This document shows positions 31,590 to 40,202 of a DNA stretch of 57,066 bases, piece by piece. The notes under the pieces were generated by a model that saw only the letters and a program-made list of their open reading frames with translations, had not been told where the DNA came from and did no database searches. How positions within the stretch are numbered: position 1 is the stretch's first letter; the number at the start of each line of letters is the position of its first letter. Source of the stretch: an uncultured Oscillospiraceae bacterium (GTDB taxonomy: Bacteria > Bacillota > Clostridia > Oscillospirales > Oscillospiraceae); the NCBI GenBank assembly GCA_944385705.1, contig CALWYF010000005.1, forward strand, positions 1 through 57,066, read 5' to 3'. The translations under genes and the position numbers were made by a program.

Positions 31590-32141
31590 ATGAAAAAGTC
31601 TCCTGTGAGAACCATCGTCGCAATCGGCATCGGCGCCGCTCTGTTCTTTGTCCTGGGCCGCTTCGTGGCTATCCCCAGTCCCGTGCCCAACACCAACATC
31701 TCCGTGCAGTACGGCCTGCTGGCCTTCATGGCCGCCATCTACGGGCCTGTGGCCGGCGCTCTCATCGGTCTTATAGGCCATGCCCTCATCGACTTCAGCT
31801 ACGGCTGGGGCGTGTGGTGGAGCTGGGTCATCGCCTCCGGCGTGTTCGGCGTCATCATCGGTCTGGTAGCCTCCAAGCTGCAGCTTGCCGACGGTATCTT
31901 CGGCAAAGCCGACGCTGTTAAGTTCAACGTCTTCCAGGTGGTGGGCCACATCGTGGCCTGGGCCCTGGTAGCCCCTGTGCTGGACATCGTCATTTACAGC
32001 GAGCCTGCCAACAAGGTCTTCGTTCAGGGCCTGGTGGGCGGCGTCGCCAACCTGGTCACCACTGCCATCGTGGGCACTCTGCTCTGCGTTGCCTATGCCG
32101 CAGCCAAGCCCAAGAAGGGCAGCCTTAAGGAAGAAGAGTAA
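31590..32141 (+). CDS. ECF transporter S component, UPF0397 family
   Basis: A 183-residue membrane protein with about five to six hydrophobic segments, of the UPF0397 family. Typical features are the start TIVAIGIGAALFFVLGRF, IPSPVPNTNISVQY, AAIYGPVAGALIGLIGHALIDF and WWSWVIASG. S components bind the substrate of an energy-coupling-factor importer. UPF0397 members lie under methionine or SAM regulation in some genomes and are predicted to import a methionine-related compound; this is not proven. The start is ATG 31590 with GAGGAG; an in-frame extension from 31530 lacks a site. The ATPase and EcfT genes follow. Confidence 0.9.
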   Translation: MKKSPVRTIVAIGIGAALFFVLGRFVAIPSPVPNTNISVQYGLLAFMAAIYGPVAGALIGLIGHALIDFSYGWGVWWSWVIASGVFGVIIGLVASKLQLADGIFGKADAVKFNVFQVVGHIVAWALVAPVLDIVIYSEPANKVFVQGLVGGVANLVTTAIVGTLLCVAYAAAKPKKGSLKEEE

Positions 32142-32158
32142 GATTCAGCGCTAGACAG

Positions 32159-32185
32159 ACGGCGGGAATTTTTTCCCGCCGTTTG
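32159..32185 (+). terminator. Hairpin in the ECF operon
   Basis: ACGGCGGGAA/TTCCCGCCGT with T4 loop just after the S-component gene, then GTTT. Probably an attenuator that lowers expression of the following ATPase and EcfT genes. Confidence 0.55.
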
Positions 32186-32213
32186 CCGAATATGGGACAA
32201 GGATGCTGCCCAG

Positions 32214-32247
32214 AGCAGTACCGTCCAAAAGAGGGGACGGCACTGCT
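32214..32247 (+). promoter_or_regulatory. Stem-loop before the ECF ATPase gene
   Basis: Arms AGCAGTACCGTCC and GGACGGCACTGCT (one mismatch) 30 bp before the ATPase start. Possible processing or stability element. Confidence 0.45.
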
Positions 32248-32276
32248 GTGTACAGCCTGTATCCGGGAGGAAGAAT

Positions 32277-33983
32277 ATGGAGCCAATCATCAGATTTGAA
32301 AACTTCGGCTTTAAATATAATGCCCAGCAAAAGCCCACTCTGTACGATATAAACCTCAGTATACACAAGGGGGAAAAGGTGCTGATAGCCGGGCCCTCGG
32401 GCTGCGGCAAGTCCACTCTGGCCCACTGCATAAACGGGCTTATACCCTCCTCCTACCGGGGAGAGATGAGCGGCAGCCTGACCATAGCCGGGAAAGAGAC
32501 CAGGGATATGGGCATTTTTGAGATATCCCGCCATGTGGGTACGGTGCTCCAGGACTCCGACAGCCAGTTCATCGGCCTCACCGTGGCGGAGGATATAGCC
32601 TTTGCCCTGGAAAACGACTGCGTGGCCCTGCCGGAAATGAGGGAGCGGGTGGCCCAGGCGGCAAAGCTGGTGGATATCTCCGGGCATCTGGGCCATGCCC
32701 CCAACGAGCTCTCCGGCGGGCAAAAGCAGAGAGTTGCTCTGGCCGGGGTAATGGTGGACGATGTGGAGGTGCTGCTCTTTGACGAGCCCCTGGCCAACCT
32801 GGACCCGGCCACCGGCAAGCAGGCCGTTGAACTTATAGACGAGATACAAAAAAAGACCGGGGCTGCCGTTATAATCATAGAGCACCGTCTGGAGGATGTG
32901 CTCCACCGCCATGTGGACAGAGTGGTGCTCATGGGCGAGGGGCGGATAGTTGCCGATGTGAGCCCCGATGAGCTGCTCTCCTCCAGCCTGCTCAGGGACA
33001 GCGGCATAAGGGAGCCTCTGTACATAACCGCTTTGAAATATGCTGGAGTGGAGATAAAAGCGGACATGGCTCCGGCCAGCCTTGAGACCATAAAGCTCAC
33101 CGAGGAGCAGAAGGAGAAAGTACGCGCCTGGTTCAGCTCAAGGCCGGAGGCCCCGGCGGAGACGGACAGACCGGTGCTGCTGGAGGCCAAGGACATCTCC
33201 TTTGCCTATGACAACGGCCACCAGGCTCTGAAAGATGTGTCCCTCACGGTGTATGAAGGGGAACTGATGGCCATAGCCGGAACCAACGGCGCAGGGAAAT
33301 CCACCTTTTCCAAGCTGGTCTGCGGCTTTGAAAGACAGCAGCAGGGGAGCCTCAGCTTTAAAGGCCGGGACCTGATGGAGCTGTCCATCAAGGAGAGGGC
33401 CGACCATATAGGCTACGTTATGCAAAACCCGAACCAGATGATCTCCAAGGTGATGATATACGATGAGGTGGCTCTGGGATTGCGGACCCGGGGAGTGACC
33501 GAGGAAGAGATAGGCCCCAGGGTAGAGGAGGCCTTGAAGATATGCGGACTCTGGCCCTTTAGAAACTGGCCGGTGTCGGCATTGAGCTTCGGCCAGAAAA
33601 AACGGGTGACTATAGCCTCCATCCTGGTTTTGAAGCCGGAGATGATAATCCTGGACGAGCCCACCGCCGGCCAGGACTACCGCCACTACACGGAAATAAT
33701 GGAGTTTTTGCGGGAACTGAACTCCAGGGGAATAACCGTGGTAATGATAACCCACGACATGCACCTGATGCTGGAATACGCCCGGCGGGCCGTGGTCTTC
33801 TCCGGCGGCAGGGTGATAGCCGACGCAAGCTCCGCCGCCATTCTCACCGACAGCGAGGTCATCCGCAAGGCCAGCCTTAAGGAGACCTCTCTGTACCCTC
33901 TGGCGCTGATGTGCGGCATTGAGGACGCCAGATCCTTCGTCCAGCGCTTTATAGACTACGAGCGGGAGGCGGTGAGAAAATGA
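32277..33983 (+). CDS. ECF transporter fused ATPase (A-A')
   Basis: A 568-residue protein with two full ABC ATPase domains in one chain. Domain 1: Walker A GPSGCGKS (39-46), signature LSGGQKQRVALAG, Walker B VLLFDEPLANLDP, and IIEHRLEDVL. Domain 2 (from about 300): Walker A GTNGAGKS, signature LSFGQKKRVTIAS and Walker B IILDEPTAGQD. Most ECF systems have two separate proteins, EcfA1 and EcfA2; here they are fused, as in YkoD. It powers uptake with the S component and EcfT. Good GGGAGGA site. The stop overlaps EcfT by 4 bp. Confidence 0.93.
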   Translation: MEPIIRFENFGFKYNAQQKPTLYDINLSIHKGEKVLIAGPSGCGKSTLAHCINGLIPSSYRGEMSGSLTIAGKETRDMGIFEISRHVGTVLQDSDSQFIGLTVAEDIAFALENDCVALPEMRERVAQAAKLVDISGHLGHAPNELSGGQKQRVALAGVMVDDVEVLLFDEPLANLDPATGKQAVELIDEIQKKTGAAVIIIEHRLEDVLHRHVDRVVLMGEGRIVADVSPDELLSSSLLRDSGIREPLYITALKYAGVEIKADMAPASLETIKLTEEQKEKVRAWFSSRPEAPAETDRPVLLEAKDISFAYDNGHQALKDVSLTVYEGELMAIAGTNGAGKSTFSKLVCGFERQQQGSLSFKGRDLMELSIKERADHIGYVMQNPNQMISKVMIYDEVALGLRTRGVTEEEIGPRVEEALKICGLWPFRNWPVSALSFGQKKRVTIASILVLKPEMIILDEPTAGQDYRHYTEIMEFLRELNSRGITVVMITHDMHLMLEYARRAVVFSGGRVIADASSAAILTDSEVIRKASLKETSLYPLALMCGIEDARSFVQRFIDYEREAVRK

Positions 33984-34807
33984 TAAACATCTTCAATTAC
34001 ATCGACCGCCCCTCACCTATCCACCGCCTCACCGGAGCCACAAAGCTGGTGTGTCTGCTGTTGTGGAGCTTTGCGGCCATGCTCACCTATGACACCCGCA
34101 TGCTGACAGCTTTGCCTGTTTTGAGCTTTCTGATGTTTTATATATCCCGGATAAAGCTGAAGGACGTTTCCTTCATGCTGGGTTTCACGGCGGTTTTCAT
34201 GGTGCTCAATAACGTGCTGGTCTTTGCCTTCTCTCCCCAGCACGGGGTGGAACTCTACGGTACAAGGCATGTGCTGTTTTCCCTGGGGGGAAACTATGTG
34301 GTCACCAAGGAGCAGCTGTTCTACCACCTGAACCTGGTGCTGAAATACCTGTCCACCATACCTATCGTACTGCTCTTCGTCTGCACCACAAACCCCAGCG
34401 AGTTTGCCGCCTCCCTCAACCGCATAGGCGTCAAATACACGGTGGCCTATTCCGTGGCCCTGGCCCTCAGGTATATCCCGGATATTCAGCGGGAATACCA
34501 TGATATATCCCAGGCCCAGCAGGCCCGGGGCATTGAGATGAGCCGCAAACAGAGTCTCTCAAAAAGACTGAAAAGTGCCAGTGCAATTCTGATACCCCTT
34601 ATTCTCTCCAGTATGGACAGGATAGAGACAATATCCAACGCCATGGAACTGCGGGGCTTCGGTAAGAACAAGAGACGCACATGGTACATGGGCCGAAAGT
34701 TTTCAAAGCTGGACATTCTGGCCATGGCCTTCTGCGCTTTGCTGCTTGTAATATCCCTCAGTCTAAACGTCATAAACGGCAGCCGTTTCTGGAACCCGTT
34801 TATATAA
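33980..34807 (+). CDS. ECF transporter T component (EcfT)
   Basis: A 275-residue membrane protein with the EcfT/CbiQ layout. N-terminal hydrophobic segments are followed by a cytoplasmic coupling part with AQQARGIEM (AxxARG motif 1) and [13 protein letters not shown] (motif 2, the ARG-like pair), which contact the ATPase domains. It couples the S component to the fused ATPase. The gene overlaps the ATPase gene (ATGA) and ends 17 bp before metK. Confidence 0.92.
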   Translation: MINIFNYIDRPSPIHRLTGATKLVCLLLWSFAAMLTYDTRMLTALPVLSFLMFYISRIKLKDVSFMLGFTAVFMVLNNVLVFAFSPQHGVELYGTRHVLFSLGGNYVVTKEQLFYHLNLVLKYLSTIPIVLLFVCTTNPSEFAASLNRIGVKYTVAYSVALALRYIPDIQREYHDISQAQQARGIEMSRKQSLSKRLKSASAILIPLILSSMDRIETISNAMELRGFGKNKRRTWYMGRKFSKLDILAMAFCALLLVISLSLNVINGSRFWNPFI

Positions 34808-34824
34808 ATAACCAAGGAGGAACC

Positions 34825-36009
34825 ATGAGCCACTATTTCTTTACGTCCGAGTCCGTCACCGAGGGACATCCCGACAAGATATGCGACCAGATATCCGATG
34901 CGGTACTGGATGCCATACTGGAGCAGGACCCCATGGGGCGGGTGGCCTGCGAGACCACAGTATCCACAGGCCTTGTGCACATCATGGGTGAGATCACCAC
35001 CAGCTGCTATGTGGATATTCCCAAGATAACAAGACAGGTCATACGGGATATAGGCTATGACCGGGCCAAATACGGCTTCGACTGCGACACCTGCGGCATA
35101 ATCACCAACATAGACGAGCAGTCCGGGGACATCGCCCTGGGTGTGGACAAGGCCCTGGAGAACAAGACCGGGGAATTTGACCAGCTGCAAAACGGAGCAG
35201 GTGACCAGGGCATGATGTTCGGCTACGCCTGCAACGAGACTCCGGAACTGATGCCTTTGGCTATCTCTCTGGCCCATAAGCTGGCAAAGCGCCTGAGCGC
35301 CGTGAGAAAGTCCGGGGAGCTTAGCTATCTCCGGCCCGACGGCAAAACTCAGGTGACGATAGAATATGACGAGAACCGGCACCCCGTCCGGGTGGACACG
35401 GTGGTGATCTCCACTCAGCACGCCCCGGAGGCGGAGCTGGAACAGATACGCCGGGACATGATAGAGCGGGTGATAAAGCCCACTATTCCCGCCGGGCTTC
35501 TGGACGAGAATACCAAGTATCTGATAAATCCCACCGGCCGCTTTGTCATAGGCGGGCCCCAGGGAGATTCCGGCCTCACCGGGCGGAAGATAATCGTAGA
35601 CACATACGGCGGCAGCGCCCCCCACGGGGGCGGAGCCTTCTCCGGCAAGGATCCCACCAAGGTGGACCGCTCCGCCGCCTATGCCGCCAGATATGTGGCT
35701 AAGAACGTGGTGGCTGCAGGCCTGGCCTCCCGCTGTCAGGTGGAGCTGGCCTATGCCATAGGCGTAGCCTCTCCCGTATCTGTGCTGGTGGAGACCTTCG
35801 GCACCGGCAAGGTAGCGGACGGTGAGCTGGAAAAAGCGGTGCTCAAGGTCTTCGACCTGCGCCCCAGCGCCATCATCCGGGATCTGGACCTGCGCCGTCC
35901 CATCTACCGGCAGCTGGCCGCCTACGGCCACATGGGCCGGGAGGATCTGGGCGTAAACTGGGAAAAGACCGACCGTACCCAGGCTCTGCTGGATGCTCTG
36001 GGAATATAA
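34825..36009 (+). CDS. metK: S-adenosylmethionine synthetase
   Basis: A 394-residue MetK that makes SAM from methionine and ATP. Conserved motifs seen are [20 protein letters not shown] at the N-terminus, [12 protein letters not shown], and the P-loop-like [15 protein letters not shown] with YAARYVAKN after it. The start is ATG 34825, preceded by AAGGAGG; an in-frame extension from 34681 is inside EcfT. It is the last gene of the riboswitch operon, 17 bp after EcfT, so SAM controls its own synthesis. It makes the SAM that the first gene of the operon can break down. Confidence 0.97.
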   Translation: MSHYFFTSESVTEGHPDKICDQISDAVLDAILEQDPMGRVACETTVSTGLVHIMGEITTSCYVDIPKITRQVIRDIGYDRAKYGFDCDTCGIITNIDEQSGDIALGVDKALENKTGEFDQLQNGAGDQGMMFGYACNETPELMPLAISLAHKLAKRLSAVRKSGELSYLRPDGKTQVTIEYDENRHPVRVDTVVISTQHAPEAELEQIRRDMIERVIKPTIPAGLLDENTKYLINPTGRFVIGGPQGDSGLTGRKIIVDTYGGSAPHGGGAFSGKDPTKVDRSAAYAARYVAKNVVAAGLASRCQVELAYAIGVASPVSVLVETFGTGKVADGELEKAVLKVFDLRPSAIIRDLDLRRPIYRQLAAYGHMGREDLGVNWEKTDRTQALLDALGI

Positions 36010-36041
36010 GGACAGTCCGGATAAATCGCACATATACAAGC

Positions 36042-36078
36042 AAGAGCCCTTCCGAGATTTCGGAAGGGCTTTCTCTTT
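36042..36078 (+). terminator. Terminator of metK
   Basis: AGCCCTTCCGA / TCGGAAGGGCT stem then TTTCTCTTT. Confidence 0.88.
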
Positions 36079-36139
36079 ACGTGGCGGGGCGGATGCTGTA
36101 TACTCTAGGTGTAATATGGAAATTTCGGGAGGATTGCCC

Positions 36140-38470
36140 ATGATAAGCCTTTGCAATGGATGGGAGTTCAGCTCCCAATGGAGCGAGGACTTTATGAGAG
36201 GTGAGGGGGCGGGAGAGCCGGTGCGCCTGCCCCACAATGTGAAGGAGCTGCCCCTGCACTACGCCGGGCCCGAAGACTACGAGGGCGTCTGGGGCTACCG
36301 GCGGAAGCTGGATATCCCGGAGTCCTGCCGGGGAAAGAAACTGTTTTTGCAGTTTGACGGAGCAGCCCACCAGGCCTGGGTCTATGTGAACGGACGCTTT
36401 GCCGGAGAACACCACTGCGGCTATACCGCCTTCCGCCTGGACATTACGGAGCTTGTAAACTTTGGCGGGGAGAACCTGGTGGCGGTAAAGCTGGACTCGA
36501 GAGAGGACGGCAGCATACCCCCCTTCGGCTTCGTTATCGACTATCTCACCTACGGCGGCCTTTACCGGGAGGTCTGGCTGGATGTGAGGGAGCAGAGCTA
36601 TATTGAGGATATTTTCGTCACCACTCCCGGCCTGACCACTGCCAGGGTGAGAATGAAGGTGCAGGGAAACTGGGACAGACTTCGACTTGCCATAATGGAC
36701 GGAGCGGAGGAACTGCTCAGCACCCTGGGAGGCACGGAGCAGCTGCTGAGTCTGCCCAAGGCGGAGCCCTGGGACATATTCTCCCCCAAGCTCTACACCC
36801 TGAGGGCGGAGCTGCTGGACAAAGAGGGAGAAGTGCTGGACACTCAGCAGGTCTCCTTCGGTTTCCGCACAGCGGAGTTTAAGGCCGAGGGCTTTTACCT
36901 CAACGGGAAAAAGACCTTTCTCCGGGGCCTCAACCGGCACCAGAGCTACCCTTATATAGGCTATGCCGCCCCGGAGAGTCTCCAGCGGGAGGACGCCAGG
37001 ATACTGAAGCAGGAGCTCAAGTGCACTGCCGTGCGCACCTCCCACTATCCCCAGAGCCAATACTTCATAGATGAGTGCGACCGGCTGGGACTGCCGGTGT
37101 TCACCGAGCTGCCGGGCTGGCAGCACATCGGGGACGAAAGGTGGAAGGATCAGGCGGTGGAGAATCTGAGGGAGATGATACTCCAGTACCGCAACCACCC
37201 CAGTATAATCCTCTGGGGCGTGAGGATAAACGAGAGCGTGGATGACGATGAGTTCTACCGGCGCACCAACGCTCTGGCCCACGAGCTGGACGACAGCCGC
37301 CGGACCTCGGGAGTGCGCTACCTGGAAAAGAGCCATCTGCTGGAGGATGTATACGCTTACAACGACTTCTCTCACAACGGCCTGACTCCCGGAGCCAAGA
37401 AGAAAAAAGACGTCACTCCCGATATGAATAAGGCCCTTATAATCAGCGAACACAACGGCCACATGTTCCCCACCAAGAGCTTCGATCCCTGGGAGAAGCG
37501 CCAGGAGCATGCCCTGCGCCACGCCCGGGTCCAGTCGGCGGCGGCAGGGTCCGGGGAGCATGCCGGCTGCTTCGGCTGGTGCATGTTCGACTATGCCACC
37601 CATAAGGACTTCGGCTCCGGGGACCGCATCTGCTACCACGGTGTGCTGGACTCCTTCCGCAATCCGAAACTGGCGGCGGCGGTGTACTCCAGCCAGGGTG
37701 AGGAGCCGGTGCTGGAGCTGGGCTGCCCCATGGACATAGGGGACTACCCCGCCGGAAACGTGGGAAAGATATACGCCTTTACCAATGCGGAAGAAGTGGC
37801 CCTGTATAAAAACGACATGTACGTCACCAGCTTTACCAAGCGGGAGCAGGAGGGCCTGCGCTGCGGCCCGGTGCTGATAGACGACACTATAGGAGAACTC
37901 TTAAAGACCCAGGAGGGTTTTCCCGATAAGGAGGCGGAGCTTCTGCGCCGCTGTCTTATCTCCGCAGGCAGGCACGGCCTGGCCAATATGCCCGCATGCG
38001 ACAAGGCCCGGATGCTCTGGTGCATGCTGCGCTACCGCTTAAGCATGGACGACGGCGTGAAGCTCTACGGCAAGTACGTGGGCAACTGGGGCGGGGAGGC
38101 TACACGATGGCGCTTCGACGGCAAAGTTGGGGGCAGGACGGTGATAAGCCGCACCCTCTGCCCGGGAAAGCAGCTGCATATTGAAGCTCGGTGCAGCCAT
38201 ACCCGGCTGAAGGAGAGGGACACTTACGACATGGCGGCAGTGCGGCTGCGGCTGCTGGACGAGTGGGGCAACATCGCCAGCTACGCCCAGCTGCCGGTGC
38301 ATTTTAAACTCAGTGGGCCTCTGGAGCTGGCCGGGCCGGACTGGGCCACCGCTGAAGGCGGAATGACCGGCTGCTATGTTAAGACTATAGGCCGGGCCGG
38401 TGGGGCGGAGCTGAAGATATCCGTGCCGGGTCTGGAGCCTGTGAAAATAGGATTCGAGGTGGAAGCATGA
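36140..38470 (+). CDS. Glycoside hydrolase family 2 (beta-galactosidase/glucuronidase type)
   Basis: A 776-residue GH2 enzyme without signal peptide, so probably cytoplasmic. The N-terminal sugar-binding jelly roll (about 1-150) has GYRRKLDIP and VYVNGRFAG. An immunoglobulin-like domain follows, then the TIM barrel (about 245-520) with FLRGLNRHQSYP and RTSHYPQS. The acid/base is Glu365 in RINES and the nucleophile Glu437 in SEHNG. The C-terminal part is beta-rich. The sugar cannot be read from sequence; a galactoside or glucuronide is possible. The start is ATG 36140 with GGGAGGA; extension to 35993 overlaps metK. It is coupled (4-bp overlap) to a GH36 alpha-galactosidase gene. Confidence 0.88.
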   Translation: MISLCNGWEFSSQWSEDFMRGEGAGEPVRLPHNVKELPLHYAGPEDYEGVWGYRRKLDIPESCRGKKLFLQFDGAAHQAWVYVNGRFAGEHHCGYTAFRLDITELVNFGGENLVAVKLDSREDGSIPPFGFVIDYLTYGGLYREVWLDVREQSYIEDIFVTTPGLTTARVRMKVQGNWDRLRLAIMDGAEELLSTLGGTEQLLSLPKAEPWDIFSPKLYTLRAELLDKEGEVLDTQQVSFGFRTAEFKAEGFYLNGKKTFLRGLNRHQSYPYIGYAAPESLQREDARILKQELKCTAVRTSHYPQSQYFIDECDRLGLPVFTELPGWQHIGDERWKDQAVENLREMILQYRNHPSIILWGVRINESVDDDEFYRRTNALAHELDDSRRTSGVRYLEKSHLLEDVYAYNDFSHNGLTPGAKKKKDVTPDMNKALIISEHNGHMFPTKSFDPWEKRQEHALRHARVQSAAAGSGEHAGCFGWCMFDYATHKDFGSGDRICYHGVLDSFRNPKLAAAVYSSQGEEPVLELGCPMDIGDYPAGNVGKIYAFTNAEEVALYKNDMYVTSFTKREQEGLRCGPVLIDDTIGELLKTQEGFPDKEAELLRRCLISAGRHGLANMPACDKARMLWCMLRYRLSMDDGVKLYGKYVGNWGGEATRWRFDGKVGGRTVISRTLCPGKQLHIEARCSHTRLKERDTYDMAAVRLRLLDEWGNIASYAQLPVHFKLSGPLELAGPDWATAEGGMTGCYVKTIGRAGGAELKISVPGLEPVKIGFEVEA

Positions 38471-40041
38471 AATTTGAATACATTGTCCGGCTGATAGACG
38501 GCAAGAGCCTGCGGGGCAGCCGGGAGCTGGAGCCGGGGGAAAACATTATAAAGCTCTCCCTGCCTGAGGGGGTGCTGGAAAAAGCCGCGGGCAGCCTGGA
38601 GCTTGAGCTGGAGGATGGGGAAAAGTTCTTCCTCAACGGCTACCAGACCTGGAGCTATTGCCCGGAGTACGACAAGAACAGCCGGATGATTCCCTGGAGA
38701 AAGCTGCCGGGCTTCATCGTGCGCCACTACGGCATAGACCGCTACGGGGACTACTACTTCATGGACTATCCTAAAAAGCGGGGCCTGGCCCACGGCTACA
38801 GCTACTGTTATTTCCGCCGGGGTGAGACTTACCGGCTCCTGGCCTCCCTGGATGAGAGGCCGGGCTACACCGTCTTCAAGTATGACAGCCGGGCGGGCCT
38901 GCTGGAGATAGAGCGGGATTGCGCCGGACTGAAAGTGGAAGGAGACTTCCCGGCCTTCAGTCTCTACTATGCTCAGGGCAGCGAGGAGGAGGTCTTTGAC
39001 GGCTGGTTCAAGGCCCTGGGTATAGAGCCCAGAACAAAGGAAAAGCTCACCGGATATTCCAGCTGGTACAACCGCTATGAGAACATAGACCAGGAGAGCA
39101 TACTCTCCGACCTGGAAGGCTGCTCCAAGGTACTGAAAGAGGGAGACCTTTTCCAGATAGACGACGGCTGGCAGCTGGGTGTGGGGGACTGGCAGGTGGA
39201 CGAAAAGAAATTCCCCCGGGGCCTCAAGCCCGTTGTTGACGAGATACATGCCAAGGGCCTGAAGGCCGGGCTGTGGCTGGCTCCCTTCGGCTGCCGCAAG
39301 GGCGCAAAGCTCATGAAGGAGCACCCGGACTGGCTGCTCAAAGTGGAAGGGGAGCCCTGGCACTGCGGCTGCAACTGGGGAGGTTTTTACTCCCTGGATA
39401 TAGACAAGCCGGAGGTCCTGGATTATTTGCGCCGGGTATTTGATACGGTACTGAATGACTGGGGCTTTGACCTGGTGAAGCTGGACTTCCTCTATGCTGC
39501 CGCCCCCTTTGGAAACAAGAGGGAAACCAGGGCCGGGAGAATGATACGGGCCATGGAGCTGCTGCGGGAATTTTGCGGAGATAAGCTTATTCTGGGCTGC
39601 GGCGTGCCCCTGATGCCCGCCTTGGGTCTGGTGGACTACTGCCGCATAAGCTGCGATGTTGGACTGGACTGGGACAATACCTGGATAATGCGCCATACCA
39701 ATCTGGAACGGGTATCCACCAAGCAGGCTATAGAAAACGGCATCTTCCGCCGTCAGCTCAACGGCCGGGCCTTTCTCAGCGACCCCGATGTGTTCTTCCT
39801 GAGAGAGGACAATATCAAGCTGACGGACAGGGAGAAAAAGCTTCTGGCAGACTGCTGCAGCCTCTTCGGCGGAATGCTCCTCTGCTCCGACGACATGTCC
39901 AAATACTCTGAAGCGGCTCTGGAGCAGTACAGGCAGATGCTTAAAAACCGGAAGGCGGAGAATATCAGAGTCCTCTCCGACAGCGGCCTTGCCGTGGAAT
40001 ATGAGCTGGAGGGACAAAAGCACGGCTTCATACTGAAGTGA
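38467..40041 (+). CDS. Alpha-galactosidase, GH36
   Basis: A 524-residue GH36 enzyme. The N-terminal beta sandwich contains YQTWSYCPEY. The TIM barrel (about 190-430) has GYSSWYNRY, the nucleophile Asp340 in VKLDFLYAA and the acid/base Asp397 in SCDVGLDWD. The IDDGW pattern near 231-235 and WLAPFG fit GH36 or the related GH27/31 clan D. No signal peptide. It hydrolyses alpha-galactosides such as melibiose or raffinose type sugars. The gene overlaps the GH2 gene by 4 bp. A terminator follows, so the GH2-GH36 pair is its own operon; galT nearby could process the galactose released. Confidence 0.88.
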   Translation: MKFEYIVRLIDGKSLRGSRELEPGENIIKLSLPEGVLEKAAGSLELELEDGEKFFLNGYQTWSYCPEYDKNSRMIPWRKLPGFIVRHYGIDRYGDYYFMDYPKKRGLAHGYSYCYFRRGETYRLLASLDERPGYTVFKYDSRAGLLEIERDCAGLKVEGDFPAFSLYYAQGSEEEVFDGWFKALGIEPRTKEKLTGYSSWYNRYENIDQESILSDLEGCSKVLKEGDLFQIDDGWQLGVGDWQVDEKKFPRGLKPVVDEIHAKGLKAGLWLAPFGCRKGAKLMKEHPDWLLKVEGEPWHCGCNWGGFYSLDIDKPEVLDYLRRVFDTVLNDWGFDLVKLDFLYAAAPFGNKRETRAGRMIRAMELLREFCGDKLILGCGVPLMPALGLVDYCRISCDVGLDWDNTWIMRHTNLERVSTKQAIENGIFRRQLNGRAFLSDPDVFFLREDNIKLTDREKKLLADCCSLFGGMLLCSDDMSKYSEAALEQYRQMLKNRKAENIRVLSDSGLAVEYELEGQKHGFILK

Positions 40042-40060
40042 TTTTACATATACTGGAAAC

Positions 40061-40098
40061 CTTTTGGGCAGACCGGAATATTCCGGTCTGCCCAAAAG
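40061..40098 (+). terminator. Terminator of the GH2-GH36 operon
   Basis: Perfect 38-bp palindrome with arms CTTTTGGGCAGACCGGAAT and its complement, then CATTTTAT. Confidence 0.9.
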
Positions 40099-40139
40099 CA
40101 TTTTATCCCATTCCTTTGTCAAATATGGACAATTCAACA

Positions 40140-40168
40140 TTGATAAAGGGAAACTAATGTGGTATAAT
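40140..40168 (+). promoter_or_regulatory. Sigma-A promoter of tex
   Basis: TTGATA (40140-40145), 17 bp, TATAAT (40163-40168). Confidence 0.8.
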
Positions 40169-40202
40169 GTGCAGAAAACAGCAGCCAAAAAGGAGACATA
40201 AC

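Noticed and set aside
40167-40202. Longer Tex protein starting at ATG 40167
   Set aside because: The ATG overlaps the TATAAT of the promoter, so it is not in the transcript; TTG 40203 has AAAGGAG.
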